50,864 nt of DNA from Cytophagales bacterium (lineage in GTDB: Bacteria > Bacteroidota > Bacteroidia > Cytophagales > 172606-1), in contig JAUJNL010000036.1 in the NCBI GenBank assembly GCA_030448185.1, positions 1-50,864 of the forward strand, in the 5' to 3' direction. The notes beneath the pieces are model-generated. The model was given only the letters and a program-made list of their open reading frames with translations. It was not told where the DNA came from and did no database searches. The position numbers were made by a program, and so were the translations under genes. Each line of letters begins with the position of its first letter. The stretch's first letter is position 1. This document shows, one piece after another, positions 18,900 through 28,087 of this stretch.

Positions 18900-20612
18900 A
18901 TGAACCGAAGGAATTTTATTGGATTATTCACAGCAGCAAGTGGAGCAGTTGTTTCTGAATCCGTACCTGGCTTTTCAACTGCTGTTCAAGCAGTGATGGT
19001 TCCTACAAATGAATATGCCGCAGATGTAGTAATTGCCGGAGGTGGCTTAGGCGGAGTGGCTGCCGCCCTGGCCGCCTTACGGAATGGCTTACGGGTGATT
19101 CTTACGGAAGAAACGGACTGGATCGGGGGACAAATTTCTCAGCAAGGCGTACCACCGGATGAACACCAATGGATAGAAACACACGGGGCAACAAAAGGCT
19201 ACCGTGATTTCCGCACTGCCGTCCGGGAATACTATATCCGTCATTATCCGTTACTAGAAGAAGCCAAGTCCCGCAAAAACTTAAATCCCGGTGACGGCAT
19301 CGTGTCTCGGTTATGTCATGAACCACGGGTGGCGGTAGCCGTGCTGCAGGATATGCTCAATCCTTATATTAGCTCCAAGCAATTCACCTTATTACTGGAG
19401 CATAAAATGGTGAGTGCCGATGTAACAGGCGATAGGATACGGGCACTAAAAGCGGTAAGCAGCCGGAGTGGAAAAGAAATTGTGCTTTCAGCGCCTTATT
19501 TTGTAGATGCTACCGAACTGGGTGATTTACTTCCGCTGACTAAAACTGAATATGTTACCGGAGCGGAGTCAAAGCATGAAACGCGGGAGTTGCACGCACT
19601 TGACCAAGCGGATCCAGATAACCAACAAGCCTTCACCGTTTGCTTTGCTATGGATTATGTGCCGGGGTCCCAGAACATTATTGACAAACCGAAAGAATAC
19701 GATTTTTGGCGTAACCATGTTCCCAAGCTGACGCCTGGCTGGTCGGGAAAGTTACTGGAGCTTAATTATTCCAATCCCGCCACCCTGACACCAAAACCGC
19801 TTGGCTTTCATCCGGAAGGTATTCCTACTGGAAAGGCACTCAACCTGTGGAATTACCGCCGGATTATTAATAAAAATAATTTCAAACCGGGCACGTATTC
19901 CGGAGATATTACCATTGTAAACTGGCCACAGAATGATTATATGCTGGGAAAAGTAACAGATGTGTCTGAGGCAACATTTAACAAGCATGTAAACCGGGCT
20001 AAACAGCTCAGTTTATCTCTTTTCTATTGGCTGCAATCCGAAGCGCCCCGCCCCGATGGGGGTCAAGGTTGGCCTGGTTTACGTCTGCGTGGAGACGTAA
20101 TGGGCACAGAGGATGGTTTGGCTAAATACCCCTATATCCGGGAGTCACGCCGCATCAAAGCTGTTTTCACTATTTTGGAAGAACACGTAGGGGCCGCTAA
20201 CCGAGCTTTACTAACCGGTAAAGAAACGGGTAATGCAGCTGCTAATTTTTATGACAGCGTAGGTATTGGTTACTATCATATCGACCTGCATCCCAGCAGT
20301 AGTGGAAATAATTATATTGATTTTGGCTCATTGCCTTTTCAGATACCCTTGGGGGCATTGTTGCCAAAGCGCACGGAAAACCTGCTTCCTGCCAACAAAA
20401 ACATCGGTACTACCCATATTACCAATGGTTGTTACCGGTTGCATCCAGTAGAATGGAGCATCGGCGAATCGGTAGGGATGCTGGTAGCTTATGCTTTGCG
20501 TAAGAAAGTTATTCCGCGGGTAGTACGAGAGAAAAGTACGCTGCTGGAAGAGTTCCAGCAGATGGTGCGTTCACAGGGCATTGAAACGCAATGGCCTAAA
20601 CAGGAAAATTAA
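18900..20612 (+). CDS. Exported FAD-dependent oxidoreductase
   Basis: The protein has 570 residues. The N-terminus MNRRNFIGLFTAASGAVV resembles a twin-arginine (Tat) leader, consistent with a cofactor-loaded protein exported folded. The FAD-binding Rossmann motif follows at about residues 43-60 (VVIAGGGLGGVAAALAALR), and E-T-D-W-I-G-G-Q is typical of the FAD_oxidored (PF12831) family. A C-terminal N-I-G-T-T-H-I-T-N-G block fits the second nucleotide-contact region of that family. The substrate is unknown; family members are found near polysaccharide or xenobiotic genes, but no such neighbour is present. It starts 40 bases after a weak AT-rich stretch and is apparently monocistronic. Confidence 0.88.
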   Translation: MNRRNFIGLFTAASGAVVSESVPGFSTAVQAVMVPTNEYAADVVIAGGGLGGVAAALAALRNGLRVILTEETDWIGGQISQQGVPPDEHQWIETHGATKGYRDFRTAVREYYIRHYPLLEEAKSRKNLNPGDGIVSRLCHEPRVAVAVLQDMLNPYISSKQFTLLLEHKMVSADVTGDRIRALKAVSSRSGKEIVLSAPYFVDATELGDLLPLTKTEYVTGAESKHETRELHALDQADPDNQQAFTVCFAMDYVPGSQNIIDKPKEYDFWRNHVPKLTPGWSGKLLELNYSNPATLTPKPLGFHPEGIPTGKALNLWNYRRIINKNNFKPGTYSGDITIVNWPQNDYMLGKVTDVSEATFNKHVNRAKQLSLSLFYWLQSEAPRPDGGQGWPGLRLRGDVMGTEDGLAKYPYIRESRRIKAVFTILEEHVGAANRALLTGKETGNAAANFYDSVGIGYYHIDLHPSSSGNNYIDFGSLPFQIPLGALLPKRTENLLPANKNIGTTHITNGCYRLHPVEWSIGESVGMLVAYALRKKVIPRVVREKSTLLEEFQQMVRSQGIETQWPKQEN

Positions 20613-21100
20613 GCAGCAGGTAAATATAGCGCCAAAGAAATTTGTTTTTCCGGCTTGGGAAGCAACCACATCAGTGGACCGCCCTTGGTACTGCACTGTG
20701 AGTTTGTAGTTGCCGTCATTGGTGTGATCACCAACGATTTTCAAGAGAAATGTCCGGTAATCAGATGATTTCTATTTTCGCAATAATTCTTCTTAATCTT
20801 AGGCAGGAACCAGTGCTACTAAAGCTACTGCCACGGGAAGACTGGTAGTAATGCTGGCAAAGAATACGGGTAAGGCCCCGTACTAAGACCGCGCAACTTA
20901 AGCAGGTGACAAGCTTGCCATAAGTGATGCGTAAGGAGACAACTTGGCCTCTATTCTATGTTACCTTGCTCAAGGAAAGAACATAGACGGATACTTCTAC
21001 GTTCAAGCTGAGGATTGAGCGTATGGCAATTGTTCAATAGTGGCTGTCAAGCAAAAAATGAACAAGGCATGGGTTCTTTTCTTAACCTGATAAATGCATA
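20613..21100. other. Intergenic, possible gene remnants
   Basis: No complete gene is present. On the minus strand 20630-20740 reads KIVGDHTNDGNYKLTVQYQG without a start, and on the plus strand near 20810-20886 a short Ala/Thr-rich frame ends in LAKNTGKAPY. Both could be relics of coding sequence, but neither is assignable. Confidence 0.35.
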
Positions 21101-22012
21101 ATGAGTACAGGACTGTTCGCGTTACTAGATGATATTTCTGCCTTAGTGAAAGCCAGTGCCGCCAGCCTGGATGACGTTCCCACGCAAGTGGCCAAAACAA
21201 CCGGGAAAGTATCCGGCATTGTCATTGATGACACCGCCGTAACGCCTAAATACGTTGTGGGCCTGGATCCCAAGCGCGAACTCTCAATCATTTATCAGAT
21301 TGCCAAAAGGTCCTTGGTCAATAAAATACTTATTTTAGGGCCGGCTGCGCTGCTACTAGGTTTCTTTGCTCCGTGGTTAATCCAACCGCTGCTAATGCTG
21401 GGTGGGGCGTATTTATGTTTTGAGGGCTACGAAAAAGTGCATTCCTTGTTTAGTTCTCACCATGCTCCTGATTCAGAAAGTGAGCAGGTAAAAGTAATCA
21501 CTCCCCAGGAACTGGAAAAAGAGCGGGTCCAAGGCGCTGTGCGGACGGATTTGATTCTTTCGGCTGAAATCATCGCCATTACGTACGCCAGCGTAGCTAC
21601 CAAACCCGTACTCACGCAGATTCTGGTGATGGCGTGCGTGGCGGTGTTTATCACGGCTGCCGTGTATGGGTTTGTGGGCTTGATTGTCAAAGCAGATGAT
21701 ATCGGCCTGCACCTGGCAAAGGAAAAGCATTCGGTGCAGATGCAAAAAATTGGCCGCGGTATAGTACAATTCATGCCCCATTTCTTAAAAATCCTCAGCT
21801 ATATCGGCACTGCCGCCATGTTATGGGTAGGAGCCGAAATCATTGCCCATGGCATCCCTTTTTTACATCACGGGTTAGAAGTGTTAGAGCAGACCTTTGC
21901 GGGAGTGGCTGCGCTTGCCTGGCTAGTGAAAGCTTTGGTCTGTGCGGTAGCAGGACTGATTATAGGAGCAATAATCGAAAAAATTGTGGCATCTGTTCGC
22001 AAATTGATTTAG
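21101..22012 (+). CDS. DUF808 family inner-membrane protein (YedI-like)
   Basis: The protein has 303 residues. The N-terminus STGLFALLDDISALVKASAA, followed by TTGKVSGIVIDDTAVTPKYVVG, matches the conserved start of the DUF808/YedI family. Hydrophobic segments at about residues 75-110, 145-165, 175-200, 230-250 and 265-295 predict a polytopic inner-membrane protein. The function of the family is unknown; transport has been proposed. It is monocistronic, with a degenerate two-component relic starting about 70 bases downstream. The frame is intact. Confidence 0.9.
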   Translation: MSTGLFALLDDISALVKASAASLDDVPTQVAKTTGKVSGIVIDDTAVTPKYVVGLDPKRELSIIYQIAKRSLVNKILILGPAALLLGFFAPWLIQPLLMLGGAYLCFEGYEKVHSLFSSHHAPDSESEQVKVITPQELEKERVQGAVRTDLILSAEIIAITYASVATKPVLTQILVMACVAVFITAAVYGFVGLIVKADDIGLHLAKEKHSVQMQKIGRGIVQFMPHFLKILSYIGTAAMLWVGAEIIAHGIPFLHHGLEVLEQTFAGVAALAWLVKALVCAVAGLIIGAIIEKIVASVRKLI

Positions 22013-22046
22013 GGTTTCAGGCCAGAGGAGCTATATCAACAAGGAT

Positions 22047-22526
22047 TTGTGTTGTTATCTTCCCTTATATAAAGCAACGGTGTCTTTACTCAGTGAGTTA
22101 GCCATGCTGGAGGCCTACGTTCAATTGGAAAACCTGCGTTTTAAAGGGAAAATCCGGTATGAGATCACCGTGAATGAGGAAATTGACCAGGAAAATACGT
22201 TTTTGCCTTCCATGGTATTGCAGCCATTCGTGGAAAATGCCATCTGGCACGGACTCATGCACAAAGAAAAAAATGAACCGGGCTATATCCACATTATCAT
22301 CGAGGAAACCGAAGACATTTTACCTTGTGTGATTGAGGACAACGGTATAGGAAGGGAGATGGCAACGGCGCTTAAGAAAAAATCAGTGGTTAGCAGCAAA
22401 TCAATGGAGCTGCAAATTACCGAAGAGCGGTTAAGGTTATTCAACAAAGGAAACGCTTCCTCAACACCACACTCATCATTATCAATCTGCCTTCAACAAC
22501 AGCCAGTACACGCTGGGAAAAATTGA
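22047..22526 (+). pseudogene. LytS/YehU-type histidine kinase, C-terminal fragment
   Basis: What remains is the C-terminal half of a membrane kinase: LAMLEAYVQLENLRFKGK (end of the His_kinase domain), the ATPase N-box in LQPFVENAIWHGLMHK, and the G1 box IEDNGIGREMA. Then comes LQITEERLRLFNK, after which the frame drifts near 22440-22470. The membrane sensor part and the phospho-acceptor His region are absent, with only about 35 unrelated bases between the DUF808 stop and this frame. The missing parts suggest a deletion rather than an alternative start. A LytTR fragment follows immediately. Confidence 0.8.
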
Positions 22527-22848
22527 AAAGCTGGCCATCCCTACCCACGACGGAATTGAATTCTTTCTCACGGATGAGATTATCTATTGTCAGGCTGAGG
22601 GGAGTTACACTACGCTGTTTCTCAGGGGTAAATCCAAGCAATTGGGGTGTAAAAAGCTCATCGATTTCGAAAATATAATAACCGAATCCGGTTTCTGCCG
22701 GGTACATCATTCTTCGCTCATCAACCTGAAACACATCCAAAAGTACATTAAAGGCGAAGGCGGATACGTGATCCTGACGGATAATCACCATGTGGACATT
22801 TCCCGCCGCAAGAAAGAAGAATTCCTCCAGTTACTCAATAGAATTTAA
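22519..22848 (+). pseudogene. LytTR response regulator, C-terminal DNA-binding fragment
   Basis: A continuous frame reads LGKIEKLAIPTHDGIEFF, then DEIIYCQAEGSYTTLFL, GFCRVHHSSLINLKHIQKY and DISRRKKEEFLQLL. These are the successive strands of a LytTR DNA-binding domain at normal length (~100 residues). The receiver domain that should precede it is missing, and the frame joins the end of the kinase fragment without room for one. Kinase and regulator were presumably adjacent genes, and a deletion removed the junction and the receiver. An internal ATG at 22642 could still make a truncated product. Confidence 0.8.
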
Positions 22849-23199
22849 CCTCATTACTACCGCCTGCTTCAAACGCTAGTTTTCCCGTTGCAAGCAGGAC
22901 CACTTCCCGGCTACCGGCTTACCCTTCATTTTCGTTTTCTTCCCGGCAGGAGCATAGAAAATTTTCCCCAGTTTGGGGAAGTTGATTGCCTTTCCTGATG
23001 AGGAAATTTTATTAAAATGATTCTGTTTGCCTCATATACTGCCATTCTGAACCTAAAGCCCTCTTTCTACCCTGAATGATACAACTGGTCAGGGCTGGCA
23101 TGATTTTGCTGCGGATTCTATACGAAAAGGCTTGCTGCACAAGAGCAAGCAAATACTCAGAGGGTAGTCTTAAGGCTGCCTGGAAATGACGTAAATTTT
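22849..23199. other. Intergenic with a small hairpin
   Basis: No gene is recognised. TTCCCCA-GTT-TGGGGAA (22964-22980) is a perfect 7-bp stem with a 3-base loop, without a following T-run. The region separates the LytTR fragment from the small GIY-YIG-like gene. Confidence 0.4.
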
Positions 23200-23532
23200 A
23201 TGATGGTTAATCTTCCGGAAACCAATAGTATGCTCTATCAAAAGATGATAGCCAGAATCAGGAAATACATTACTATTCACACCTTGATAAGGGGAAAGTG
23301 CTCATGTTGGTATATAGGCCTTACCAGCGATCCGGCGGCAGCCCTTAAATCTCATCAAAACCAGCCTGGCTTCTGGTTACGGAATTGGCATTGCTGGGAA
23401 GTGGAAAATGACCTGATTGCCTGGTCCGCACAGAACTATTTCCGGGGAAGAGGCATGCGGACTAGTGACGTGCCCGAGGAAACGGGAGCAGATGCCAAGC
23501 ACCTGTATATTTTCAAAACATCCCTTTTTTAG
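23200..23532 (+). CDS. Small protein resembling the GIY-YIG nuclease superfamily
   Basis: The protein has 110 residues. CSCWYIGLTSDPAAALKSHQ resembles the second half of the GIY-YIG core (W-Y-I-G-x-T-x-x-P...R-L-x-x-H). Next comes WHCWEVENDLIAWSAQNYFR, where a catalytic Glu-like position would fall, and the protein closes with AKHLYIFKT. Similar ~110-residue proteins are, from memory, widespread as hypotheticals in Cytophagales. The expected catalytic Arg in the RL-x-x-H region is Ala here, so nuclease activity is doubtful. No partner gene is obvious. Confidence 0.55.
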   Translation: MMVNLPETNSMLYQKMIARIRKYITIHTLIRGKCSCWYIGLTSDPAAALKSHQNQPGFWLRNWHCWEVENDLIAWSAQNYFRGRGMRTSDVPEETGADAKHLYIFKTSLF

Positions 23533-23717
23533 GTAATACGTCATGCCGGTTGCCATACTGGAAAGTCAGGCAATTGGGAAACTTTTATACTAAGGGCTTC
23601 CTCTAGCGGAAAGAGTCAGCACTGCTTTATTATTCGCTTTAGCGCTCAATAGCTGCCGGGCCGCTCAGCAATTTTTACCCATTAAGAATCATCTAAATGC
23701 TACTTCAATACTAATTT

Positions 23718-24059
23718 ATGAGTTACTACTTACAACAAGCGCAGGCCTTCAAGAAGGATTTTAATTACCTGATCGGAACCAGGCAGTGTATAAACGAAAA
23801 AAAAGAGACTTCTCTGGCGCGGGGTATTGTGATCGTTGCCGATGATGGTGCCTGTATCGAGCAGCAAATGCAGCCGGAAGCAATGGAAAAATCTCTGCTG
23901 GATGATACCTTGCTCATCAGAAAGCCATGGGTAAATAAATACCGCGTGTACCTGATCCATCAGTTAAGTGAGGGTCCAACCAAATTGTCTTATCAGAACC
24001 TTACCCAAAGCCTGGATCAGCTAGATATTCCTTTTGATGTCCGGAAATACGAATACTAG
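23718..24059 (+). CDS. Hypothetical protein, 113 residues
   Basis: I do not recognise a family. The protein is soluble, mixed alpha/beta and has no signal peptide. A hydrophobic strand, RGIVIVADDGACIEQQMQ, sits mid-protein. Paired basic/aromatic patches (RKPWVNKYRVYLIHQL) and a helical end (NLTQSLDQLDIPFDVRKYEY) suggest a compact domain. It is convergent with the NtrC-type regulator, the two sharing a terminator in the 40-base gap. The clean ATG, isolated position and codon use like its neighbours support a real gene. Confidence 0.6.
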   Translation: MSYYLQQAQAFKKDFNYLIGTRQCINEKKETSLARGIVIVADDGACIEQQMQPEAMEKSLLDDTLLIRKPWVNKYRVYLIHQLSEGPTKLSYQNLTQSLDQLDIPFDVRKYEY

Positions 24060-24099
24060 GCGGCCATACTGACAACCTTAAAAGACTCACCTTAGTAGC

Positions 24100-25500
24100 T
24101 TAAATAAAACCCTTTAGTTTATTATAAAGGGTTTTCCGGTCAATTTTAAGAAGTTCGGCTGCTTTGGTCTTATTGTAATTGACTTGCTTCAACACCTCAA
24201 GAATCATCCGGTGTTCTGCCAGGGAAGCCCCTCCTTTCAGATCCAGATCCAACGCTGAGCCTGGTAAAGCACCTTTATTAGCCGGAGCGATTTGTAAGTC
24301 TTTAGTAAGTATAGGGCCATGGAGGACTTCTGCCGGAAGGGAATGCGGGGTAATGGTATCCGTAGCAGTGAGTAAAGCAGCTCTTCTGATTACATTGCGC
24401 ATTTCACGAAGATTCCCCGGCCAGGAATAGGCCATAAAGCTTTCCAGGACTTCCTGATCAAAATTCTTGATTCCTTTTCCCAATTCCTGGTTAACCTGAT
24501 CCAGAAAAAAACGGGCAAAAAGCGGGATATCGTCCTGCCGGTTTCGTAATGGCGTAATGGTAAGGGTAAACTCGTTAAAACGGTGATACAAATCTTCCCG
24601 GAACGTTCCCTGCTGATAGGCCTGCTTTAAATCTTCATTAGATGCCACGATTACCCGAATATCCAGGTTTATATCCTTGGTGCTTCCCACACGTTTGAGT
24701 TTCCGCTCCTGCACTACCCTGAGTAAGGATGCCTGTATGTCGCCGGAAAGATTTGAGATTTCATCTAAGAAAAGAGTTCCTCCATTGGCCACTTCAAATT
24801 GTCCTTCTTTATCGTATTGCGCTCCGGTAAAAGCACCTTTCACGTGGCCAAACAACTCGCTCACGGCTAACTCTTTGGATAAGGTCCCGCAATCCACCGC
24901 CACAAACGGCTTATTCTTACGCAAACTTAACTGATGGATCGTTCGGGCAACCACTTCCTTACCGGTTCCGCTTTCCCCGTAAATAATCACATTATAATTA
25001 GTCGGAGCCACTAAAGCGATTTGCCGGTAAAGCTCCTGCGTTGCCGGATCGGTCCCAATAAAGAATTGACTGCTCTCTTCGCGAAGGGTATTAGCTGGTT
25101 TGGAAACCGCTGGGGGAAAAAGGCCTGAATCAGATTCGGAAAGTTGCTGACTTGCCTTCTCAATGACACTTAAAACCTCATCCGGAATCAGTGGTTTAGC
25201 AATGTAGTCAAACGCCCCCATTTTAATCACCTCTACGGCTACCCGGATATCAGCATAGCCAGTGATAATAATAACAATCGTACCCGGATGAATGGAGTTT
25301 ACGGCTTGTATCACTGTGCGTCCGTCCTGGTTGCCTAAGCGGTAGTCGCATAAGACCAGATCAAACGGCTGTTCCTTAAATTTGGCAATGCCTTTAGAGG
25401 CAGTATGAGCCGTTTCAACGGTAAACCCCTTTCGAGTTAAAAACTTATCCAGGAGCACACACATATCCACGTTGTCATCAATCACTAAAATTCTTTTCAT
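24100..25500 (-). CDS. NtrC-type sigma-54-dependent response regulator
   Basis: The protein has 466 residues from the ATG at 25500; an upstream ATG at 25521 adds only seven. An N-terminal receiver has acidic pair DD near residue 8, phospho-acceptor Asp52 (LVLCDYRLG), TGYAD and K in AKPL. The AAA+ activator domain has Walker A GESGTGKE, the sigma-54 contact loop GAFTGA, Walker B GGTLFLDE and a PGNLREMRN sensor region. The C-terminal Fis-type helix-turn-helix ends in KTAAELLKIDRKTLYNKLK. It should activate sigma-54 promoters upon phosphorylation. No cognate kinase is adjacent; a soluble kinase at 33.5 kb is a candidate. I saw no clear -24/-12 promoter in the window. Confidence 0.95.
   Translation of the reverse strand: MKRILVIDDNVDMCVLLDKFLTRKGFTVETAHTASKGIAKFKEQPFDLVLCDYRLGNQDGRTVIQAVNSIHPGTIVIIITGYADIRVAVEVIKMGAFDYIAKPLIPDEVLSVIEKASQQLSESDSGLFPPAVSKPANTLREESSQFFIGTDPATQELYRQIALVAPTNYNVIIYGESGTGKEVVARTIHQLSLRKNKPFVAVDCGTLSKELAVSELFGHVKGAFTGAQYDKEGQFEVANGGTLFLDEISNLSGDIQASLLRVVQERKLKRVGSTKDINLDIRVIVASNEDLKQAYQQGTFREDLYHRFNEFTLTITPLRNRQDDIPLFARFFLDQVNQELGKGIKNFDQEVLESFMAYSWPGNLREMRNVIRRAALLTATDTITPHSLPAEVLHGPILTKDLQIAPANKGALPGSALDLDLKGGASLAEHRMILEVLKQVNYNKTKAAELLKIDRKTLYNKLKGFI
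24106..24135. terminator. Bidirectional intrinsic terminator
   Basis: AAAACCCTTTA (24106-24116) pairs perfectly with TAAAGGGTTTT (24125-24135) across an 8-base loop. T-rich sequence flanks both sides, so it can serve both converging genes. It overlaps the last codons of the minus-strand regulator gene. Confidence 0.75.
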
Positions 25501-25664
25501 CGGACTCTTTTCCTGGATCATTAGGTGAATTCAGGCTGAACTAAATGGTAGGACAGCCAATACTTTAACGGGAAGCAGGGCCGGAAAGATTATTAACGGA
25601 AGGATACTGCGGGGATATAGTTGCATACCGGCCTTAAAACGGTTCAGAAGCGGATTTAAACTCC

Positions 25665-26123
25665 TCACCCATCGAGGGCTACTAGTAAGGACACAACCCG
25701 TACATCACTTAACCACTCATGGGAATTTATTGTTTCATCGATCCGAAGGCCAACAGGACATCCATAGTCATGAAGGCAGATGGTAAATGATTGTAAATTG
25801 ATCGCTTCAGTAAAACTGTCGATATATGCTGATATATTCTCAAAAGAATATTCGAAGGCGCCAATATCAGGAAAATCGCTGAACCCAAAACCGGGGTAAT
25901 CGGGTGCTATAAGATAATATTTATCAGCAAGTGCAATCATTAGATTTTTGAACGTCACCGATGATGTTAGAAATCCATGCGGAAGCAGCAAAGCAGGTTT
26001 TTCCCTATCCCCTGCTTGTCTATAAAAAATCTCCACTCCGTTTACATTAATTGTCTTATTTAAAATCTGTCTGTTTATATTTTTCCTTCTAATTATTACC
26101 AATTGTGGTTTTTGGTTGCACAC
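25665..26123 (-). pseudogene. Alpha/beta hydrolase (epoxide hydrolase/dehalogenase type), truncated
   Basis: The fragment has 152 residues. The N-terminal half is normal: NVNGVEIFYRQAG, the oxyanion segment LLLPHGFLTSS, APDYPGFGFSDFP, and the nucleophile region CLHDYGCPVGLRI with Asp as expected for dehalogenase-like enzymes. After that the sequence degenerates into unrelated residues and stops. The cap domain and the catalytic His/acid are missing, where an intact enzyme would have about 290 residues. The lost 3' half suggests a deletion ending near 25680. It sits 45 bases beyond the end of the LVIVD-repeat gene. Confidence 0.75.
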
Positions 26124-26167
26124 AAGCGGGTATATGTTGGTAGAAATACGGCCTTATTTTTTACCTC

Positions 26168-26577
26168 CTACTTGACCTTTAAAATATAGATACCCATATT
26201 CTTATCCGTGATGTAGATATAGCCACGACGGTCTACCAAAACGTCTTCGGTTTGAACGACCAAGTCATCTTCCGGCATCGGGCCAAATCGTTTTGAGGGT
26301 TTGGGAGGGATAAAATACCCGATTTCCTTAGGAACATTCACATCAGAAACATCATAGACACGAAGCCCGGCATTAAACCAGGTCATATAAAACAAATTGC
26401 CTTGCCCTTGCACATCGGGATTATGCAATAAGTGATTGAAATTATGCGGCCCTGACCAGCCTTTTTCTCCCGGTAACTGGTGCCTTTGGAGGTTAATGGT
26501 TGGGGAAATAGCGAGATTAGTTTTGGATTTTTAATGTCCTTGATATCCACGATGGAAGCGTGAAACAACGCTTCCTT
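26168..26577 (-). pseudogene. LVIVD-repeat protein, C-terminal part (split by IS66)
   Basis: This is the continuation of the gene interrupted at 28088. Reading resumes as LFHASIVDIKDIKNPKLIS and ends FNAGLRVYDVSDVNVPKE...GYIYITDKNMGIYILKVK. These are the characteristic 'x-V-Y-D-V-S-D-x-x-x-P' propeller strands of the LVIVD family. A one-base deletion in an A-run near 26465 separates two frames (SYREK in one, GWSGPHNFNH in the other). Removal of the insertion and one 8-bp duplicate restores the frame. Confidence 0.82.
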
Positions 26578-28087
26578 GTAACTGTTTAGGTATTACAAGG
26601 AGTGGCAGTTAAGAAGGTGAATCCAGCAAGAGCGTTTTTAAGTTGCCCAAACAGGTTTTGTTTCTGCTTGCGGCAGGTAGCAATAAAGGATTGAATGCGG
26701 GCATAAGTAGCTGCCCCGTTGAAAGTACGGAAACAGCCGGCCACTTTGAGTTTTGTTTTGGCTGGTCTTAAATCCCTTTCGGCTTGGTTGTTGGTAAAAG
26801 GCACCATCTCGTGTTGGGCAAAAGCCAGTACGGCGTCTTTATACTTGAGCAGTCTTTCCAGCAGGTTTCGACCTTTGGTTTTTTGGGTCTTGCTTTGTTA
26901 GTGGGCTCAGGCAGGGGTTCTTCCCAGACCTTGCTGGCAAAACTGCTCATAGAGTTCTTGCCAGTAGGCAAAGTAGCCGACTTTGCGAGTGCCTTGCCGG
27001 GAGTGTTGATACAAACTCAACAACAATTCTTTCATGGAAGCAGCCCAGCGGGAATCCGACTCAATCAAGGCCTGGAGTTCTCTCAGCAGATGCGCCCCAC
27101 AAATGGCATGCTTACAATCAGTAAAGGTAAAGTAAGCGCCAAGGCAATCATGTACTGCCCAGCCAGTAAAATGAGCCAGTATACTGTTCTCTCCCGTAAA
27201 GCTTTCTGCCCCCGGTGAGCGTCCACAAACAGGTAGCTGTATTCCTCATTGGAGCAGGCATGCAACCACTGCAACTTGCCCTCCACTCTTAAACCCGTTT
27301 CATCAAAATGAGCCAAAGCACTCTTTTCAAGCTTTGCTTTGATGACTTGCTCGCTTTGCTTGAGCCCCTCACTGACCTGGCTGTTGGCTCTCAGCAGGCT
27401 GGCCGGGTTGATTGAATAGCCAAACAAGTCAGCAAACAAAAGGCTTACTTTCCCAAACGATACCTGGCAGGCGTTGCTCAGCAGCACGCCTAAAGCCAGC
27501 ACACCGGGTCCGTATTGGACCGGTGCGCTCACTTGGGCAGGAAAACAGCCACTCACCTTTGCCCCGCATCCGGGACAATTACAACGCAGGCGCCGGTATT
27601 CACGCACCAGTAGTTTAGGCTCGGGCAGATCAAATACCTGCCTTGATTCTACCACCTCACCCAGTGCTGTCGCCAGGTCTGCTCCACAACTACATACCTC
27701 AGGCTTGCACTCTACTACCTGATCGGCCAGCACCACCATCTGCAAAGTACGGCCCTTATGGCCTTTCTGCCCCTCTTGCTTTTTGTGGCCGGTTTTGGGC
27801 AAAGCCGGCTTCTTTTGATAGCCTTCCTGAGAAGAGGGTTTATGGCTGTTACTGTTGTTTTGGGCTAATCGAGCCTTTAACTCCCCGTTTTCCTGCCGTA
27901 ACTCGGCATTCTCCTTGTGCAAGGCCGTGTTTTCATCCTCTAGCTTTTCGATGCGAGCCAGCAGTTGGTAGACCAAAGCCGTTAGCGAGGATATGTCCTG
28001 TGGTAGTTCCAAGGCCTTCTATCTATTTAGGATACTTCTACGGCTTTCTCTTATTTTAGCTGTCTATTGCCTTACCTAAACAGTTAC
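26578..28087 (-). mobile_element. IS66-family element inserted in the LVIVD gene
   Basis: The ends are GTAACTGTTTAGGTA (26578) and its complement finishing at 28087. Outside both lies GCTTCCTT (26570-26577 and 28088-28095), a perfect 8-bp target duplication, the size typical of IS66. At 1510 bp it carries only the large transposase and lacks the small accessory genes found in classical IS66, which fits the ISBst12-like subgroup. The perfect duplication implies a fairly recent insertion, although the transposase has three indels. Confidence 0.92.
26586..28012 (-). pseudogene. IS66-family transposase (TnpC-like), frameshifted
   Basis: The coding frame starts at 28012. An N-terminal leucine-zipper-like coil (LLARIEKLEDENTALHKE) is followed by NNSNSHKPSS, a zinc-ribbon-like pair CSCGAD and CNCPGCG, and the DDE domain beginning AHFDETGLRVEGKLQWLH with the first catalytic Asp. 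Frame is lost near 27200 (extra AG), near 26925 (extra G) and near 26880 (one A short). The remainder is recoverable: AVHDCLGAYFTF (second Asp) and NNQAERDLRPAKTKLKVAG (catalytic Glu). All catalytic residues are present once the frame is mended, so recent inactivation or sequencing error are both possible. Confidence 0.85.
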
